Assembly: GCF_030548205.1 (NCBI RefSeq)
Contig: NZ_JAUORV010000002.1
Span: 62,001 to 126,000 of the forward strand
Length of the DNA stretch: 64,000 nt
Reading direction: 5' to 3'
Source of the DNA: Aliiglaciecola sp. 3_MG-2023
GTDB taxonomy: Bacteria > Pseudomonadota > Gammaproteobacteria > Enterobacterales > Alteromonadaceae
Positions 36,050-45,522 of the stretch are shown here, piece after piece. The notes beneath the pieces were generated by a model. That model made no database searches, was not told the origin of the DNA, and saw nothing but the letters and a program-made list of their open reading frames with translations. Both the position numbers and the translations under genes were made by a program. Position 1 is the stretch's first letter; each line of letters begins with the position of its first letter.

Positions 36050-36523
36050 ATGGCTATTGGTATTATGGAATTTATTGGCGGTATATTTAAACCAGCAGCA
36101 GATCTAATTGATAATGTGCATACTTCAGACGAAGAGCGCTTAATGTTGAGAAAACAATTAGATGAAATTAGTTCAGGTGTGCAACTTAAAATGATCGAGT
36201 TGGAGCACAAAGTACTAGAATATGAAACGAAATTACTTCAAGCACAGCAAGCAGTGATTATTGCTGAAGCGCAAGGTAAAAGCTGGATACAGAGAAACTG
36301 GCGACCGGTATTAATGATGGTCATCATTTTTATAGTGGCGAATAACTATATTCTTTTTCCCTATCTCAGTTTATTCACCGACAAAGTGGCAATGTTAGAA
36401 CTGCCAGAGGAACTGTTTACGCTGTTAACCGTAGGTGTAGGCGGTTATGTTGTCGGTAGAAGTGGCGAAAAAATAGCCCAATCTATGCGCAAACAACCAA
36501 GTGTAGAGAATGAAGGAAAATAA
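36050..36523 (+). CDS. Gene-transfer-agent-type holin (3TM holin family)
   Basis: 157 residues. The order IMEFIGGIFKPAADLIDNVHTSDEER, a charged helix (60-80), EAQGKSWIQRNWRPVLMM, one or two membrane helices and LLTVGVGGYVVGRSGEKIAQS matches the family named holin of 3TMs for gene-transfer release. A good ribosome site (AAAGGAG) precedes the ATG. No capsid, tail, terminase or lysozyme gene is near, so it is isolated here. It may be a domesticated remnant or have a cellular role; the lytic function is only a family label. Confidence 0.75.
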   Translation: MAIGIMEFIGGIFKPAADLIDNVHTSDEERLMLRKQLDEISSGVQLKMIELEHKVLEYETKLLQAQQAVIIAEAQGKSWIQRNWRPVLMMVIIFIVANNYILFPYLSLFTDKVAMLELPEELFTLLTVGVGGYVVGRSGEKIAQSMRKQPSVENEGK

Positions 36524-36536
36524 ACCAGAGCAAATA

Positions 36537-36569
36537 TTCCCATAGTGACCATGAAGTCACTATGGGGAA
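36537..36569. terminator. Hairpin between convergent holin and DMT genes
   Basis: TTCCCATAGTGAC pairs with GTCACTATGGGGAA around a six-base loop, lying between two convergent stops. The stem is strong (11 bp or more) but the T-runs on either side are short, so its termination strength is uncertain. Confidence 0.55.
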
Positions 36570-36587
36570 AACATTACCATCTGCATG

Positions 36588-37523
36588 TTAAGTTTTCGAT
36601 ATTACCACCGAGTCCATCTGAGGCTGAAGTTTAAACTTCACCGTTTGTAATGCTAGGCACAGCGAAATCAGCCCCATACCAAACCAACCAATCAACTTAA
36701 AATCTTCTCCCACAATGATAACCGCTAAAAAAGTAGCAACCAAGGGCTCGATTAGCGTTATTAACGTGGCGCGACTAGCATCAACAAGTTTCAAGCCAAA
36801 TCCAAACAATAAATACCCTAGAAACATCGGAAAAAAGGCCATGTACAAAGCAACCGAGGTATTTGTAACGGTAGAAAATAAATTAGCACCGGTAAACCAT
36901 AAAGACGGTAGTAACAACAATGCAGCCAAGCCAAATAACCCTGCCATCGAAGATTGTGAATCAATACCTTTTTCAATCAAATGTTTAGCTGCCCAAGAAT
37001 AGCCAGCATAGGTTAGCCCTGCCAATAAACCCAAAATAATCCCCACATATTGTAAGGTTTGGTGAGTTGATGTGACTAAACCGTCAGTTTTGCCAATCAC
37101 TAACAGGACAATTCCAATAACGCCGATAACAAAACTCACAATCCACTGAACAGAAATATTCTTTTTACTAATAACCCGTTCATACAATGCAGCAAAAAAA
37201 GGTGCACTAGCAATAGAAATGACAGTACCAATAGCAACACCAGAAAATCGCATCGAGGTATAAAAGGCTAACGGGTAGATCGCGACACACGCGCCTCCGA
37301 ACAACACGAAATGGGGATACGCGAGCATTAATCTAAAATCAGCGCGTAACTTGGAACGGGCAGAAAACACCAAAAGCACGCCGCCGATACCCATCGAAAA
37401 AGCCCCTATCGCCAATGAGCTAATATCTGGCGCATAGCTTGCTGCTACCCCAGTGGTTCCCCAAAGAAAGCTAGCAATAACTATTGCAAAAATACTTTTA
37501 AAAACGTGGAATTGCTGAGACAT
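36588..37523 (-). CDS. EamA/DMT-family transporter
   Basis: 311 residues with ten predicted helices in two EamA repeats (about 10-145 and 155-292). Typical patterns are FLWGTTGVAASYAP at the first helix and IGTVISIASAPFFAALYERV, with SRATLITLIEPLVATFLAVIIVGE closing the second repeat. It is an inner-membrane exporter-type carrier, often for amino acids or metabolites. The gene is 103 bp downstream of an AraC regulator in the same direction, which may control it. Confidence 0.88.
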   Translation of the reverse strand: MSQQFHVFKSIFAIVIASFLWGTTGVAASYAPDISSLAIGAFSMGIGGVLLVFSARSKLRADFRLMLAYPHFVLFGGACVAIYPLAFYTSMRFSGVAIGTVISIASAPFFAALYERVISKKNISVQWIVSFVIGVIGIVLLVIGKTDGLVTSTHQTLQYVGIILGLLAGLTYAGYSWAAKHLIEKGIDSQSSMAGLFGLAALLLLPSLWFTGANLFSTVTNTSVALYMAFFPMFLGYLLFGFGLKLVDASRATLITLIEPLVATFLAVIIVGEDFKLIGWFGMGLISLCLALQTVKFKLQPQMDSVVISKT

Positions 37524-37626
37524 AACAAAATGTGAGAATGTGTATTTAATGGTAGTAAAACTATACGCCTTTAAAATTCAAAAAATTTGACAAATAAGAC
37601 ACTTTCTTTGACGAAGCAGACTAAAT

Positions 37627-38334
37627 TTAATGTTTAAATTTTGTTGGAGGAAGACCAAAATAGCTTGAAAACTTTCGGCTAAAGCTCGAAAGATCACTAA
37701 ATCCGACCCTTTCACCAACTAGTTGCAAAGGATAATCCGTATGGCGCAGTAATGCCTGAGCTTTTTCCATCCTTAAGGTGGTGACATATTTCATTACAGT
37801 AGTACCAGTCTGCTGCTTAAACAATTTTTTAAGTTGTGTTTCACTCAAACATGCAATTTTAGCCAAGTGTTTAATTTGTAGTTTGTTGGCAATATTCTGT
37901 TCTATGTAGGCAATAGTAGCGCCAATTCGTCTATCCACTTTTGGTAGTAAAGCTTGTTCACTCAATATAAGAAAGAAAGTTTCGTACATCGCTTGCTCAA
38001 GAGACGGGCTTAGCTGGTATTCAAGTTGATTCTCGACAAATCCTAAATAACTGATAAGACTTGAATTAATTGTAAAAACAACCTGTTCTGACAGTTCCAG
38101 GTTTTTTGGCAGAACTTGCATATCAGCGACTACAAACCTAGCTTCAGTATTTGCCGTAAAAAGATGAGATTCATTGGCTTTCACAACGACACACTCACCT
38201 GGCGCTACCTTGCCGTTAAAGTTACCTACTTTAATGTTGATAACGCCTCTGAGAGGCAAAACCAATTGATTGAATGTGTGGCTATGATTAGTTGGCTTAG
38301 TACTGTACGACCGTATAGACAGATGGTTTGGCAT
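37627..38334 (-). CDS. AraC-family regulator with cupin sensor
   Basis: 235 residues. An N-terminal cupin-like domain (about 1-85; SHTFNQLVLPLRGVINIKV, GKVAPGECVVVKANESH) is joined to a C-terminal AraC double helix-turn-helix (about 140-235; ATIAYIEQNIANKLQIKHLAKIACLSETQLKKLFKQQTG and VGERVGFSDLSSFSRKFSSYFGLPPTKFK). It lies directly upstream of the DMT transporter gene on the same strand and probably regulates it in response to the exported compound (inference from neighbourhood). Confidence 0.88.
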   Translation of the reverse strand: MPNHLSIRSYSTKPTNHSHTFNQLVLPLRGVINIKVGNFNGKVAPGECVVVKANESHLFTANTEARFVVADMQVLPKNLELSEQVVFTINSSLISYLGFVENQLEYQLSPSLEQAMYETFFLILSEQALLPKVDRRIGATIAYIEQNIANKLQIKHLAKIACLSETQLKKLFKQQTGTTVMKYVTTLRMEKAQALLRHTDYPLQLVGERVGFSDLSSFSRKFSSYFGLPPTKFKH

Positions 38335-38583
38335 AGAAACCTTATCAATTTCAGTTTACTTCAAGCTCTAGCCATTGAACTATTGTAATCTACTAGGCCA
38401 GAATGACAGTGTCGAAAGCAATATTACGCAAATTCATTAGCCTCTGTCATCCTAAAACAGTCGCAATTCAGCTAGCAAAGTGGAATGTTAGCTTATTTGA
38501 CGTTTACGACATAATACGCGGTTAATTCACCTCCCCTTCCTGTTAATAGCAGTTGCTATAATTCCGATAAATTTGTTGCTAAA

Positions 38584-39405
38584 TCAATTTAAATTTAGTG
38601 CGCTCAGTTTAAGCTTGTATTTACGACTTACCTTGAGCTCAACGCCAGAGACTAATCTGGCCATATATTCGCCATTTGAATTAGGGGTTAGATGTGTAAT
38701 CTGGTTCAAATTTATAATGCTTGACCGATTGATCCTTGGAAAACACCTTTTATCCAATTCGGCTTCAAATTGGCGAAGTGTTTTACGCACTATGTGTGTC
38801 TCATCAAGAGTATGGATACACATATAGTCACCAGCGGCTTCAATCCACAAAATGTTTTCTAGCTTGATCCGTAACCATTGAGTGCCGCTTTTAATTGAAA
38901 TAGTTTGTTGCAAATCCGTTAGTGTAGCTTGCTTCGAATGTTCTAGGCATTGCATAAAACCATCCAACGACTTACCGGTTTTACTACACAACAATTGATT
39001 AAGTTTAGTTTGCGCAAGCAACGCTTGATTCTCTAACAATGCATTTCCTAGCCTATCTAAACAAGCCTTAAGACGGCAATTGGAGATGGGTTTTAATAAA
39101 TAATCAAACACTTTGTATTCAAACGCTTGCATCGCAAACTCGCTAGATGCTGCGACAAAAACAATTTTAGGTAGTGGTACTATTGCTCCATTGAGCTTAT
39201 CTAGCAGTTCAATACCACTTGCGCCAAGCATTTCGATATCAACAAACACGACATCAGGCTGGTAATCAAGAATATAGCTATAGCCACACTTTTGATTATC
39301 ACAATGGGCTAATACGTTAATGTTTTCGAATGCCGTTAAACGAGGCGTCAAGCATCTATCTATAACGGCTTTATCTTCAACAACTATTGCTGAAATGGTA
39401 TCCAT
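38584..39405 (-). CDS. LytTR-type response regulator (orphan)
   Basis: 273 residues from ATG 39405, chosen because GGGGA is about 8 bp upstream; a longer frame starts at 39453. A receiver domain (1-118) has the acidic pair (VVED), the phospho-acceptor Asp in PDVVFVDIEML and the Lys in DYLLKPIS. A linker (120-170) leads to a LytTR DNA-binding domain (about 180-270; SIKSGTQWLRIKLENILWIEAAGDYMCIHTLDETHIVRKTLRQFE). No sensor kinase gene is adjacent, so its partner is elsewhere. Confidence 0.9.
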   Translation of the reverse strand: MDTISAIVVEDKAVIDRCLTPRLTAFENINVLAHCDNQKCGYSYILDYQPDVVFVDIEMLGASGIELLDKLNGAIVPLPKIVFVAASSEFAMQAFEYKVFDYLLKPISNCRLKACLDRLGNALLENQALLAQTKLNQLLCSKTGKSLDGFMQCLEHSKQATLTDLQQTISIKSGTQWLRIKLENILWIEAAGDYMCIHTLDETHIVRKTLRQFEAELDKRCFPRINRSSIINLNQITHLTPNSNGEYMARLVSGVELKVSRKYKLKLSALNLN

Positions 39406-39627
39406 CAAATTTCCCCATAAAATTTGCATGTGGGTACTATTGTGATGCCTCACTGGTGACCTGCAAATTCAAGATGTAACAAGGTGTTGATGGGATTTAG
39501 CAAATAAAAAGGATAGAGCAGTGCTGAGCCTCGCGTAAACCGCTAACGCCAACTTATAAGTTGAAAAATAATTTTGGATTCAGGATATGCGAAAAGCTGC
39601 CACCCAAGTGCGCAGCAGCAGATAATA

Positions 39628-40449
39628 TTAGTCAGCTAATTTACGTTTAATCCGAGCCATCAAACCCAATAATCCGATAGCAAAAAAGCCCAGCGTTGCA
39701 GGCTCCGGAACTTGTGATACGGTGATGCGTGCCACTTCAAAACCAGATGCTGTAAAATCGGCAGCAGCTTGGTCTAGAGTATAACCTGTGGCAGTAGTTC
39801 CACCGATGATAGCTAATCCTCCGGGTAAGACTTCAAGCCCGTTGTGAAAGGTGACCACCCCATTTTCGTTTTGACGTGCTTCGGCCTCAGCTCCTTGCAA
39901 GAAAGGCGCACCAAATCCTCGGTTTAATTCAGTACCAGAATCGTAGACTGATGAACCTAGCACTAAGATGTCCAATCCTACAAAGTTACCATCGTCATTG
40001 AATAGTGAATATGCCATTGGGTTGTCATTGCCAATGAACGCATCGTTTGTAGGAATAAGCATGGATAAGAAGCTGAAATAACCACTGCTCATCGCTTCTA
40101 TTTCTAACAATCCGCTAGTTGCCGTTTCACCCGGCTCAAAAACGGGCGCCGCACCAGTGGGAGCGGCTAACACACTTTGAACTCCCATTGGGTTACTCAT
40201 TGCAAAATCCGCTTCAATCCCCGCAGTCATGCCATTTTCCGCTAAACTTTGTAATGACGAAGACGCCACAGAGCCTGCGTCAAAAGCATCGTACATACCG
40301 TCATGAAAGCCTAACCAGACTGGCGTCATAGCTAAACCTCCATCGTCAAATAAACTGCTAACCTGCACCTGAATAGTTGTAGCATTGGCTGAGAGGCTTA
40401 GGCATGCCCCCAAAGCAGTAGTGATAATTCCTTTGTTTAATGTTTTCAT
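39628..40449 (-). CDS. Spondin-domain protein with PEP-CTERM sorting signal
   Basis: 273 residues from ATG 40449 (GGAAG upstream); an earlier in-frame ATG at 40494 would spoil the signal peptide. The signal (1-24, ending SANATT) is followed by a spondin_N-like domain (IQVQVSSLFDDGGLAMTPVWLGFHDGMYDAFDAG, then LAENG and EADF) spanning most of the protein. The end, VPEPATLGFFAIGLLGLMARIKRK, is a textbook PEP-CTERM (exosortase) signal. The protein is thus probably cleaved and attached to the surface or extracellular polysaccharide. No exosortase gene is in the window. Confidence 0.85.
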   Translation of the reverse strand: MKTLNKGIITTALGACLSLSANATTIQVQVSSLFDDGGLAMTPVWLGFHDGMYDAFDAGSVASSSLQSLAENGMTAGIEADFAMSNPMGVQSVLAAPTGAAPVFEPGETATSGLLEIEAMSSGYFSFLSMLIPTNDAFIGNDNPMAYSLFNDDGNFVGLDILVLGSSVYDSGTELNRGFGAPFLQGAEAEARQNENGVVTFHNGLEVLPGGLAIIGGTTATGYTLDQAAADFTASGFEVARITVSQVPEPATLGFFAIGLLGLMARIKRKLAD

Positions 40450-40716
40450 AATTATGATCTTCCAATATTCTAAGTAAACACGCTTTTGAAACAATATTTA
40501 AAGCGTTCCCGTGGCTTACATCCCTTTCGTTTGTCTTATTAATGTTAGAGATAGAAACATTGGCATTAATAAATTCACTACTAATCGCCAAGCAATGAGG
40601 GATAACTACTAGCAATTGTCAGATTACGAATGATTTATCACAAAAGTATCACGGGCGAATCACGAAAGATTAAAGAAATACTGAACCGCTGGAGCTTATT
40701 GACAGACCTATAAAGT

Positions 40717-41253
40717 ATGAAAAGAAATAGTGAAACAGTTTTAACTGAGTGGTTAGTCATAAACGCTCAAATGGGCGATGAAAAAGCACTCGAACAGTTG
40801 CTTCGTGTCTGGTATCCCAAATTAATTGGTTATGCGTCAAGACTTCTGGAAGACGAACACTTAGCAAATGATGCAATCCAAAACGCGTTGCTTGATATGT
40901 GCAGGAATATTAAAAAAATTAAAGATCCTGCGGCTTTTCCTAAATGGATTTTTAAAATACTACAAAACAAGTGCGCTGATTCCATCAAACATTTACAAAA
41001 AGAGCGTCACAAAGCCCGTGCACTTGAAGCAAGTCAATACCTTGAAATCGAGAAAGTTGAGTTGCTAGACAACACACCAGAAGTTGATCTTTCTAATCTA
41101 GATAACAACGCATACCAGTTAGTGTACTTACACTATTTTGAAGAGTTTACGCTAACCGAGATTAGCCATATTGTCGGACTCCCGGTAGGTACATTGAAAT
41201 CGAGGCTGCATGGGATTCGACAAAAACTTAAACTAAGCAATAAAGGACATTAA
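40717..41253 (+). CDS. ECF-type RNA polymerase sigma factor
   Basis: 178 residues. Sigma region 2 (about 18-88) contains DEKALEQLLRVWYPKLIGYASRLLEDEHLANDAIQNALLDMCRN and PAAFPKWIFKILQNKCADSIKH. Region 4 (about 120-175) has NAYQLVYLHYFEEFTLTEISHIVGLPVGTLKSRLHGIRQKLK. The stop is followed after 1 bp by the ATG of a DUF6768 membrane protein, which probably restrains it. The regulon is not evident; the genes on either side (PEP-CTERM protein and Dps) are candidates. Confidence 0.93.
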   Translation: MKRNSETVLTEWLVINAQMGDEKALEQLLRVWYPKLIGYASRLLEDEHLANDAIQNALLDMCRNIKKIKDPAAFPKWIFKILQNKCADSIKHLQKERHKARALEASQYLEIEKVELLDNTPEVDLSNLDNNAYQLVYLHYFEEFTLTEISHIVGLPVGTLKSRLHGIRQKLKLSNKGH

Positions 41254-41254
41254 A

Positions 41255-41647
41255 ATGAGTGATATTAATCAAAAAATTTTAGCGGCCATGCAACAACAAA
41301 GCAATGCTGAAAAGGTATCTGAACAAGAAGCAAATACATTGCAACTTATTGGTCGAAGCTTTAAAGGGACATTCAAATTTACGGCCATCGCGATTATTTC
41401 CCTGCAAGTTATATTCATAGGATTGGCAATTTATTTCGGGTTCAATCTATTCAATGAACAAAATATTGGAATTAAATTACACTGGCTGCTTGGAACACTT
41501 GTGGCTTTTATCATCTTCGCAGCTATGCGCTTATGGTTGTTCATGGAATTAAATCGATTGTCTGTACTCAGAGAAGTTAAACGAGTTGAGCTACAGCTAG
41601 CTTTGTTATCCAACCAATTGATTAATAATAATAAATTTGACGGTTGA
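41255..41647 (+). CDS. DUF6768 membrane protein, probable anti-sigma partner
   Basis: 130 residues. A soluble N-terminus (1-43) precedes two membrane helices (about 45-67 and 77-96) and a charged C-terminus with FMELNRLSVLREVKRVELQLALLSNQL, which fits my recollection of DUF6768. It starts 1 bp after the sigma-factor stop, so translation is coupled. The arrangement (ECF sigma followed by a short membrane protein) suggests an anti-sigma role; no classical zinc-binding anti-sigma motif is present. Confidence 0.65.
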   Translation: MSDINQKILAAMQQQSNAEKVSEQEANTLQLIGRSFKGTFKFTAIAIISLQVIFIGLAIYFGFNLFNEQNIGIKLHWLLGTLVAFIIFAAMRLWLFMELNRLSVLREVKRVELQLALLSNQLINNNKFDG

Positions 41648-41784
41648 ACTTTTTCTGACATTAAACGTTTATATATTGAGAGATTGATATAGTGAAGCGA
41701 TATACTCAATCGATAAAACTAATTATACAAAATTTTCTAAACGACTATACTGATTAGCAGATTCTTAGATAACAAGGAGAAATT

Positions 41785-42252
41785 ATGAAAATTGACATTG
41801 GTATTAATGAAACAGATCGTAATCAAATCGCTGAAGGTTTGAAAAAGTTACTGGCAGATAGCTATACCTTGTATCTCCAAACCCATAATTTTCACTGGAA
41901 TGTGACGGGTCCTCAATTCAGAGAGTTACATTTGATGTTTGAAGAACATTATACTGAGTTAGCGGTTGCTGTTGATGATATAGCAGAACGGATCCGGACT
42001 TTGGGTATGGTTGCACCAGGGACCTATAAAGAGTTTGCAAAACTGAGCGCAATTAAAGAAGTCGATGGCGTCCCCGCGTCAGAAGAAATGGTTAAAATTC
42101 TATTGCAGGGTCATGAGCAAGTGGTTAAAACTTGTAGAGAGGCCCTTAAAGTAGCTCAAGATGCAGATGACGAATCTTCTGCAGCATTGGTATCAGATAG
42201 AATGCGTGTACATGAAAAGACCGCATGGATGCTTAGAGCAACTCTAAGATAG
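41785..42252 (+). CDS. dps: Dps-family DNA-protection ferritin
   Basis: 155 residues. The ferroxidase-site signature [39 protein letters not shown] carries the conserved His, Asp and Glu ligands, followed by LGMVAPGT. It should form a 12-subunit shell that oxidises iron with peroxide. The short N-terminus lacks the Lys-rich tail that binds DNA in E. coli Dps, so iron storage or peroxide removal may be its main task. A good ribosome site (AAGGAG) lies upstream. Confidence 0.93.
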   Translation: MKIDIGINETDRNQIAEGLKKLLADSYTLYLQTHNFHWNVTGPQFRELHLMFEEHYTELAVAVDDIAERIRTLGMVAPGTYKEFAKLSAIKEVDGVPASEEMVKILLQGHEQVVKTCREALKVAQDADDESSAALVSDRMRVHEKTAWMLRATLR

Positions 42253-42310
42253 TAGTTGGCAACCTACTTGATTGTAAACTTGTAGGCTAACTGTGCATCA
42301 TTATCATACT

Positions 42311-42366
42311 TACCGTCTTGTCGACTTAATATTTATTTTGAAGTGGACAAAGACGGTATTTTGTTT
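42311..42366 (+). terminator. Probable terminator after dps
   Basis: TACCGTCTTGTC and GACAAAGACGGTA form a stem with a 23-base loop, followed by a T-rich run (TTTTGTTT). It lies about 60 bp past the dps stop. The large loop lowers confidence. Confidence 0.5.
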
Positions 42367-42474
42367 CTGACGTATGCAAAATGTTGGGATTCTGACTGCC
42401 TAGTAGGCCAGACAATCTGGTTAACTCAGGCCGCATTTTGAATCAGTTATTCCATCAAGCAAGTAACAGTCAAA

Positions 42475-44394
42475 TTAGCCCGTAGGTTCTACTTTGTGTT
42501 TAAACTGCATCTCATCTGTGTATGTTTGCACCTGATTCTTACCTTTGGCTTTGGCTTCATAAAGTGCTGCGTCAGCTAAGCTGGCGAGCTCAAGAAAGTC
42601 ATTGCACTGCTCTAAGTTTGCCGCCAAACCAAGACTAAAAGTAACCTCGCCCACTTTTAAACCCGCTTGTGAGATGTGCTCTTGAATATTTTGGAAAAGA
42701 CGTTTGGCTAATTGATTGCCTTCTTTTTCACTGCTATTTGGTAAAACGAATAGAAACTCTTCACCACCAATTCGCCCTACATAGTCGGAAGCCCGTAATG
42801 CCTCTTTGCAAATTGAAGCAACGAACTTCAGCACTTTATCTCCTTCAGCGTGTCCGTAATTGTCATTTACTAATTTGAAATTATCCACGTCGAGCATCAG
42901 TACACATAAGTTCTGTTTGTAACGTTTACTAATAGCAAAGGCCTGCTCCCCGGATTCCAAGATACTCCTGCGATTGCGTAATCCAGTCAGATTATCCAAT
43001 ATGGCTAGGCGTTTATTTTTGCGATAAAGGGTAAATATTATGCAAAGGAAAAGCATCACTAGAACGGTAAAAATCATTAGCCCAAACACGATCCAATTTT
43101 GTCTTTCTTGTAATTGGCGTTGTTGCTCCAACTGGGTTTGCAACAAACTGTTCTTTTCATCTAGAAACTCATTTTCTAATTGTTGCTGTGCTAAATTGAA
43201 CTCGCTGTTTAATCTAGCAGATTGACTAGTGATGTCTAATCTAGCCTTAGCCAAAAGAGCCCGTTCAGACTTAGACATATACTCAAATGCCTTCTTATAA
43301 TTGCCCATTTCACTTAGGATCACGCCATACTGATTAAAGGCATCCCACTGTCCCGCTAAGTCATCAGTCTGGGCGGCTAAGTCAGCGGCTTTTTGCCCAT
43401 AAACAAGAGCTCGTTCAAGGAATCCATTTCCTTGGAGCAGCGAACTGTAATGAACATAGGAATTAGCAATAGCAACAGGATTGTTCAACTCTTCTCGTAA
43501 TGTCACTGACTCAGCAATCCAGGTCAGCGCTTCTTCATCATTACCATCTTTACTATGAAAATAGGATTTAAGTAGATAGGCGTAGGCCAAAGAAGAAATA
43601 TCTTCCATTTTGGCAAATATCTGTATGCCATTATCTAATAAAAAAAACGCGCGCTTTCGGTCTCCTACAATATTAATCATTTGAGCTTCCGCCATTAACG
43701 ACACGGCTCGAAATATAGTAGTTTGCTCCGTAAACATTTGTTTAGATAACTGATAGAAGACTTCCGCTTGTTCGTAATTTTTCAATTCGTAGTTAACGTC
43801 ACCACTATAATATAAAGACAGCCCCGACAGCACTTTCCAATCATTTTCATTGGCAATACTGTTTACTTCAGACAGTGCCTCCGTCGCCTTGGTATAGCGT
43901 TGCAAGTAGGCATCATTGATACCGTTGTACATAGATAAAACCGCTGATAAGTAAGCAATTTGAGATTCAGCTAGGTGTTCTTTACTGCCGTTAAGCGCAT
44001 CAAGTATTGCTTGAGCTTGCTTAAAAGATGACTCTGCTTTGACGTATTGGCTTAATGAATAAAACCTATAACCTTCAAATACATGCCACTTCAATGCATT
44101 AGTATCATAGGATTGGTTTATCTCTAATGTTGCTAACTCATCAAGTATTTCAGTGAGCAGTTCTACCCGATCAAACTGCAGGTATAAAGAAGCCAAAGAC
44201 AAACTAAAATGAACTCTTTGTTCTACAGAGTTTGCATTGGCAATTTTCGTTTCAAGTGAACTGTGCATGGATGAAAACGGAGTTTGAGTATCTGCATACT
44301 CAAAGAAAAAATCGGTTTCAGCTCTTAGGGTAAAACTACAGAACACAATCAATACTGCAAGTAGTGATGGAATGTTAATGAAGCGCAACCTCAT
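42475..44394 (-). CDS. Periplasmic-TPR GGDEF diguanylate cyclase
   Basis: 639 residues with a signal peptide (1-25). Some eight TPR-like helical repeats fill residues 40-400 (for example YSLSQYVKAESSFKQAQAIL and WDAFNQYGVILSEMGNYKKAFEYMSKSE), followed by a coiled coil (400-430), one membrane helix (about 432-455) and a cytoplasmic GGDEF domain (470-630). The active site is GGEEF near residue 543, a functional variant; an I-site RxxD cannot be confirmed. It makes cyclic di-GMP in response to a periplasmic cue or protein bound by the TPR part. Confidence 0.9.
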   Translation of the reverse strand: MRLRFINIPSLLAVLIVFCSFTLRAETDFFFEYADTQTPFSSMHSSLETKIANANSVEQRVHFSLSLASLYLQFDRVELLTEILDELATLEINQSYDTNALKWHVFEGYRFYSLSQYVKAESSFKQAQAILDALNGSKEHLAESQIAYLSAVLSMYNGINDAYLQRYTKATEALSEVNSIANENDWKVLSGLSLYYSGDVNYELKNYEQAEVFYQLSKQMFTEQTTIFRAVSLMAEAQMINIVGDRKRAFFLLDNGIQIFAKMEDISSLAYAYLLKSYFHSKDGNDEEALTWIAESVTLREELNNPVAIANSYVHYSSLLQGNGFLERALVYGQKAADLAAQTDDLAGQWDAFNQYGVILSEMGNYKKAFEYMSKSERALLAKARLDITSQSARLNSEFNLAQQQLENEFLDEKNSLLQTQLEQQRQLQERQNWIVFGLMIFTVLVMLFLCIIFTLYRKNKRLAILDNLTGLRNRRSILESGEQAFAISKRYKQNLCVLMLDVDNFKLVNDNYGHAEGDKVLKFVASICKEALRASDYVGRIGGEEFLFVLPNSSEKEGNQLAKRLFQNIQEHISQAGLKVGEVTFSLGLAANLEQCNDFLELASLADAALYEAKAKGKNQVQTYTDEMQFKHKVEPTG

Positions 44395-44758
44395 AAAGAT
44401 AACTGCCCTTTATATGCGTAAAAACGGTATAGGTAAATAGTTGATTATTCGAGCAAAATAATCAACACATAAATTCTATATTTAATTAATAAGCGCATTA
44501 TTTGTTTGCTTTGGAATTTTTTTGACCGTTATGCTAGTTGAATTTCCTGACAGAATTTAAACAACAGTCGTGTTTAGGGCAAATAGAATAAAGAAAAACA
44601 CAGCATACATAATGTCTGATGAGGGAATAATGATTGCGGGTTCGCTACTTGACGGTGTTTGAGTAATATATCCCTGATAAGAGTTTGAAGAATATACAAT
44701 GACTAACTACAAGCTAAATCATAACTAGTTGGGCATCTAGCGCTACAGTCTGTTGTAT
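44395..44758. other. 364-bp intergenic region
   Basis: It lies between the prepilin gene (upstream on the minus strand) and the GGDEF gene. Apart from a very short frame (16 codons from ATG 44611) nothing coding is seen, and no repeat or recognised operator. Confidence 0.3.
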
Positions 44759-45301
44759 TTATTCACCCATGTTTACTTTTTGAATTTCACCAGCACTGCC
44801 AGAATAGGTCTGGCCTAACGAGGTAAAACTTGCCACATCATTAATGAAATATGCAAAATGAGGCAGATCCCCAGAAGCGAAAGTAGCATCATTAAATTTC
44901 TTACCATAAATGCAAATATTAGAACTACCTATTGCACTCCAACCGGCAACTTGCGGACTACTATTACTGATTGCATTCATGGGTTCTGCGTCTTCTAACA
45001 AACTTTCCCACAAATTAATACAGAGACTAGTACCCGATCCACTGCCTGTTGGCCATTCAGAAGCACTATCAATTTCAACTGTAGAACCGTGGACAACAAT
45101 GGGACTTGTTTTTCTAATCAAATACGTACTGCGAACCAAATCAACTGCTGATTTAAACGCTGCAGTTTCCCCTTTCATTGCAGCTAGATTGGCATCATCG
45201 GACAAATTCACGTAACGCGGCAATGCAGTAACTGCTAATATTCCCAATATCACGATGACAATGATTAGCTCAATTAAGGTGAAGCCACGCTGATTCAACA
45301 A
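44759..45301 (-). CDS. Type IV prepilin-like protein
   Basis: 180 residues. The leader MLNQRG is followed by the prepilin peptidase motif G|FTLIELIIVIVILGILAVTALPRYVNL, where cleavage after Gly and methylation of Phe are expected. The globular part has a Cys pair (SLCINL and SNICIYG) like MSHA-type minor pilins. No pilus assembly gene is adjacent; the GspE-like ATPase at 53873 is 8 kb away. It could be an MSHA-like or minor pilin acting with machinery elsewhere. Confidence 0.88.
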   Translation of the reverse strand: MLNQRGFTLIELIIVIVILGILAVTALPRYVNLSDDANLAAMKGETAAFKSAVDLVRSTYLIRKTSPIVVHGSTVEIDSASEWPTGSGSGTSLCINLWESLLEDAEPMNAISNSSPQVAGWSAIGSSNICIYGKKFNDATFASGDLPHFAYFINDVASFTSLGQTYSGSAGEIQKVNMGE

Positions 45302-45522
45302 TGTACAATCCCTTCTGTGAATTTTTTACTATAAGACGTTTCTTACGTCCTTTCTAAGATAAGATAAATAGATATGTAAAACAAGTAATTAGGATGTTTT
45401 TCGGTTAGATGAAGTTATAACGAAAACACTTATCAGCACACCCAAAAGCGAGTGTGACTTCACATTTTAGAATCGAAACAGTTTACATTAATCCATGCAG
45501 CCCAATATTTACATTTGTATAT

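Noticed and set aside
35818-36210. Leftward 130-codon frame over the PqiA end and holin start
   Set aside because: It overlaps two supported genes on the other strand and has no recognisable domain or ribosome site.
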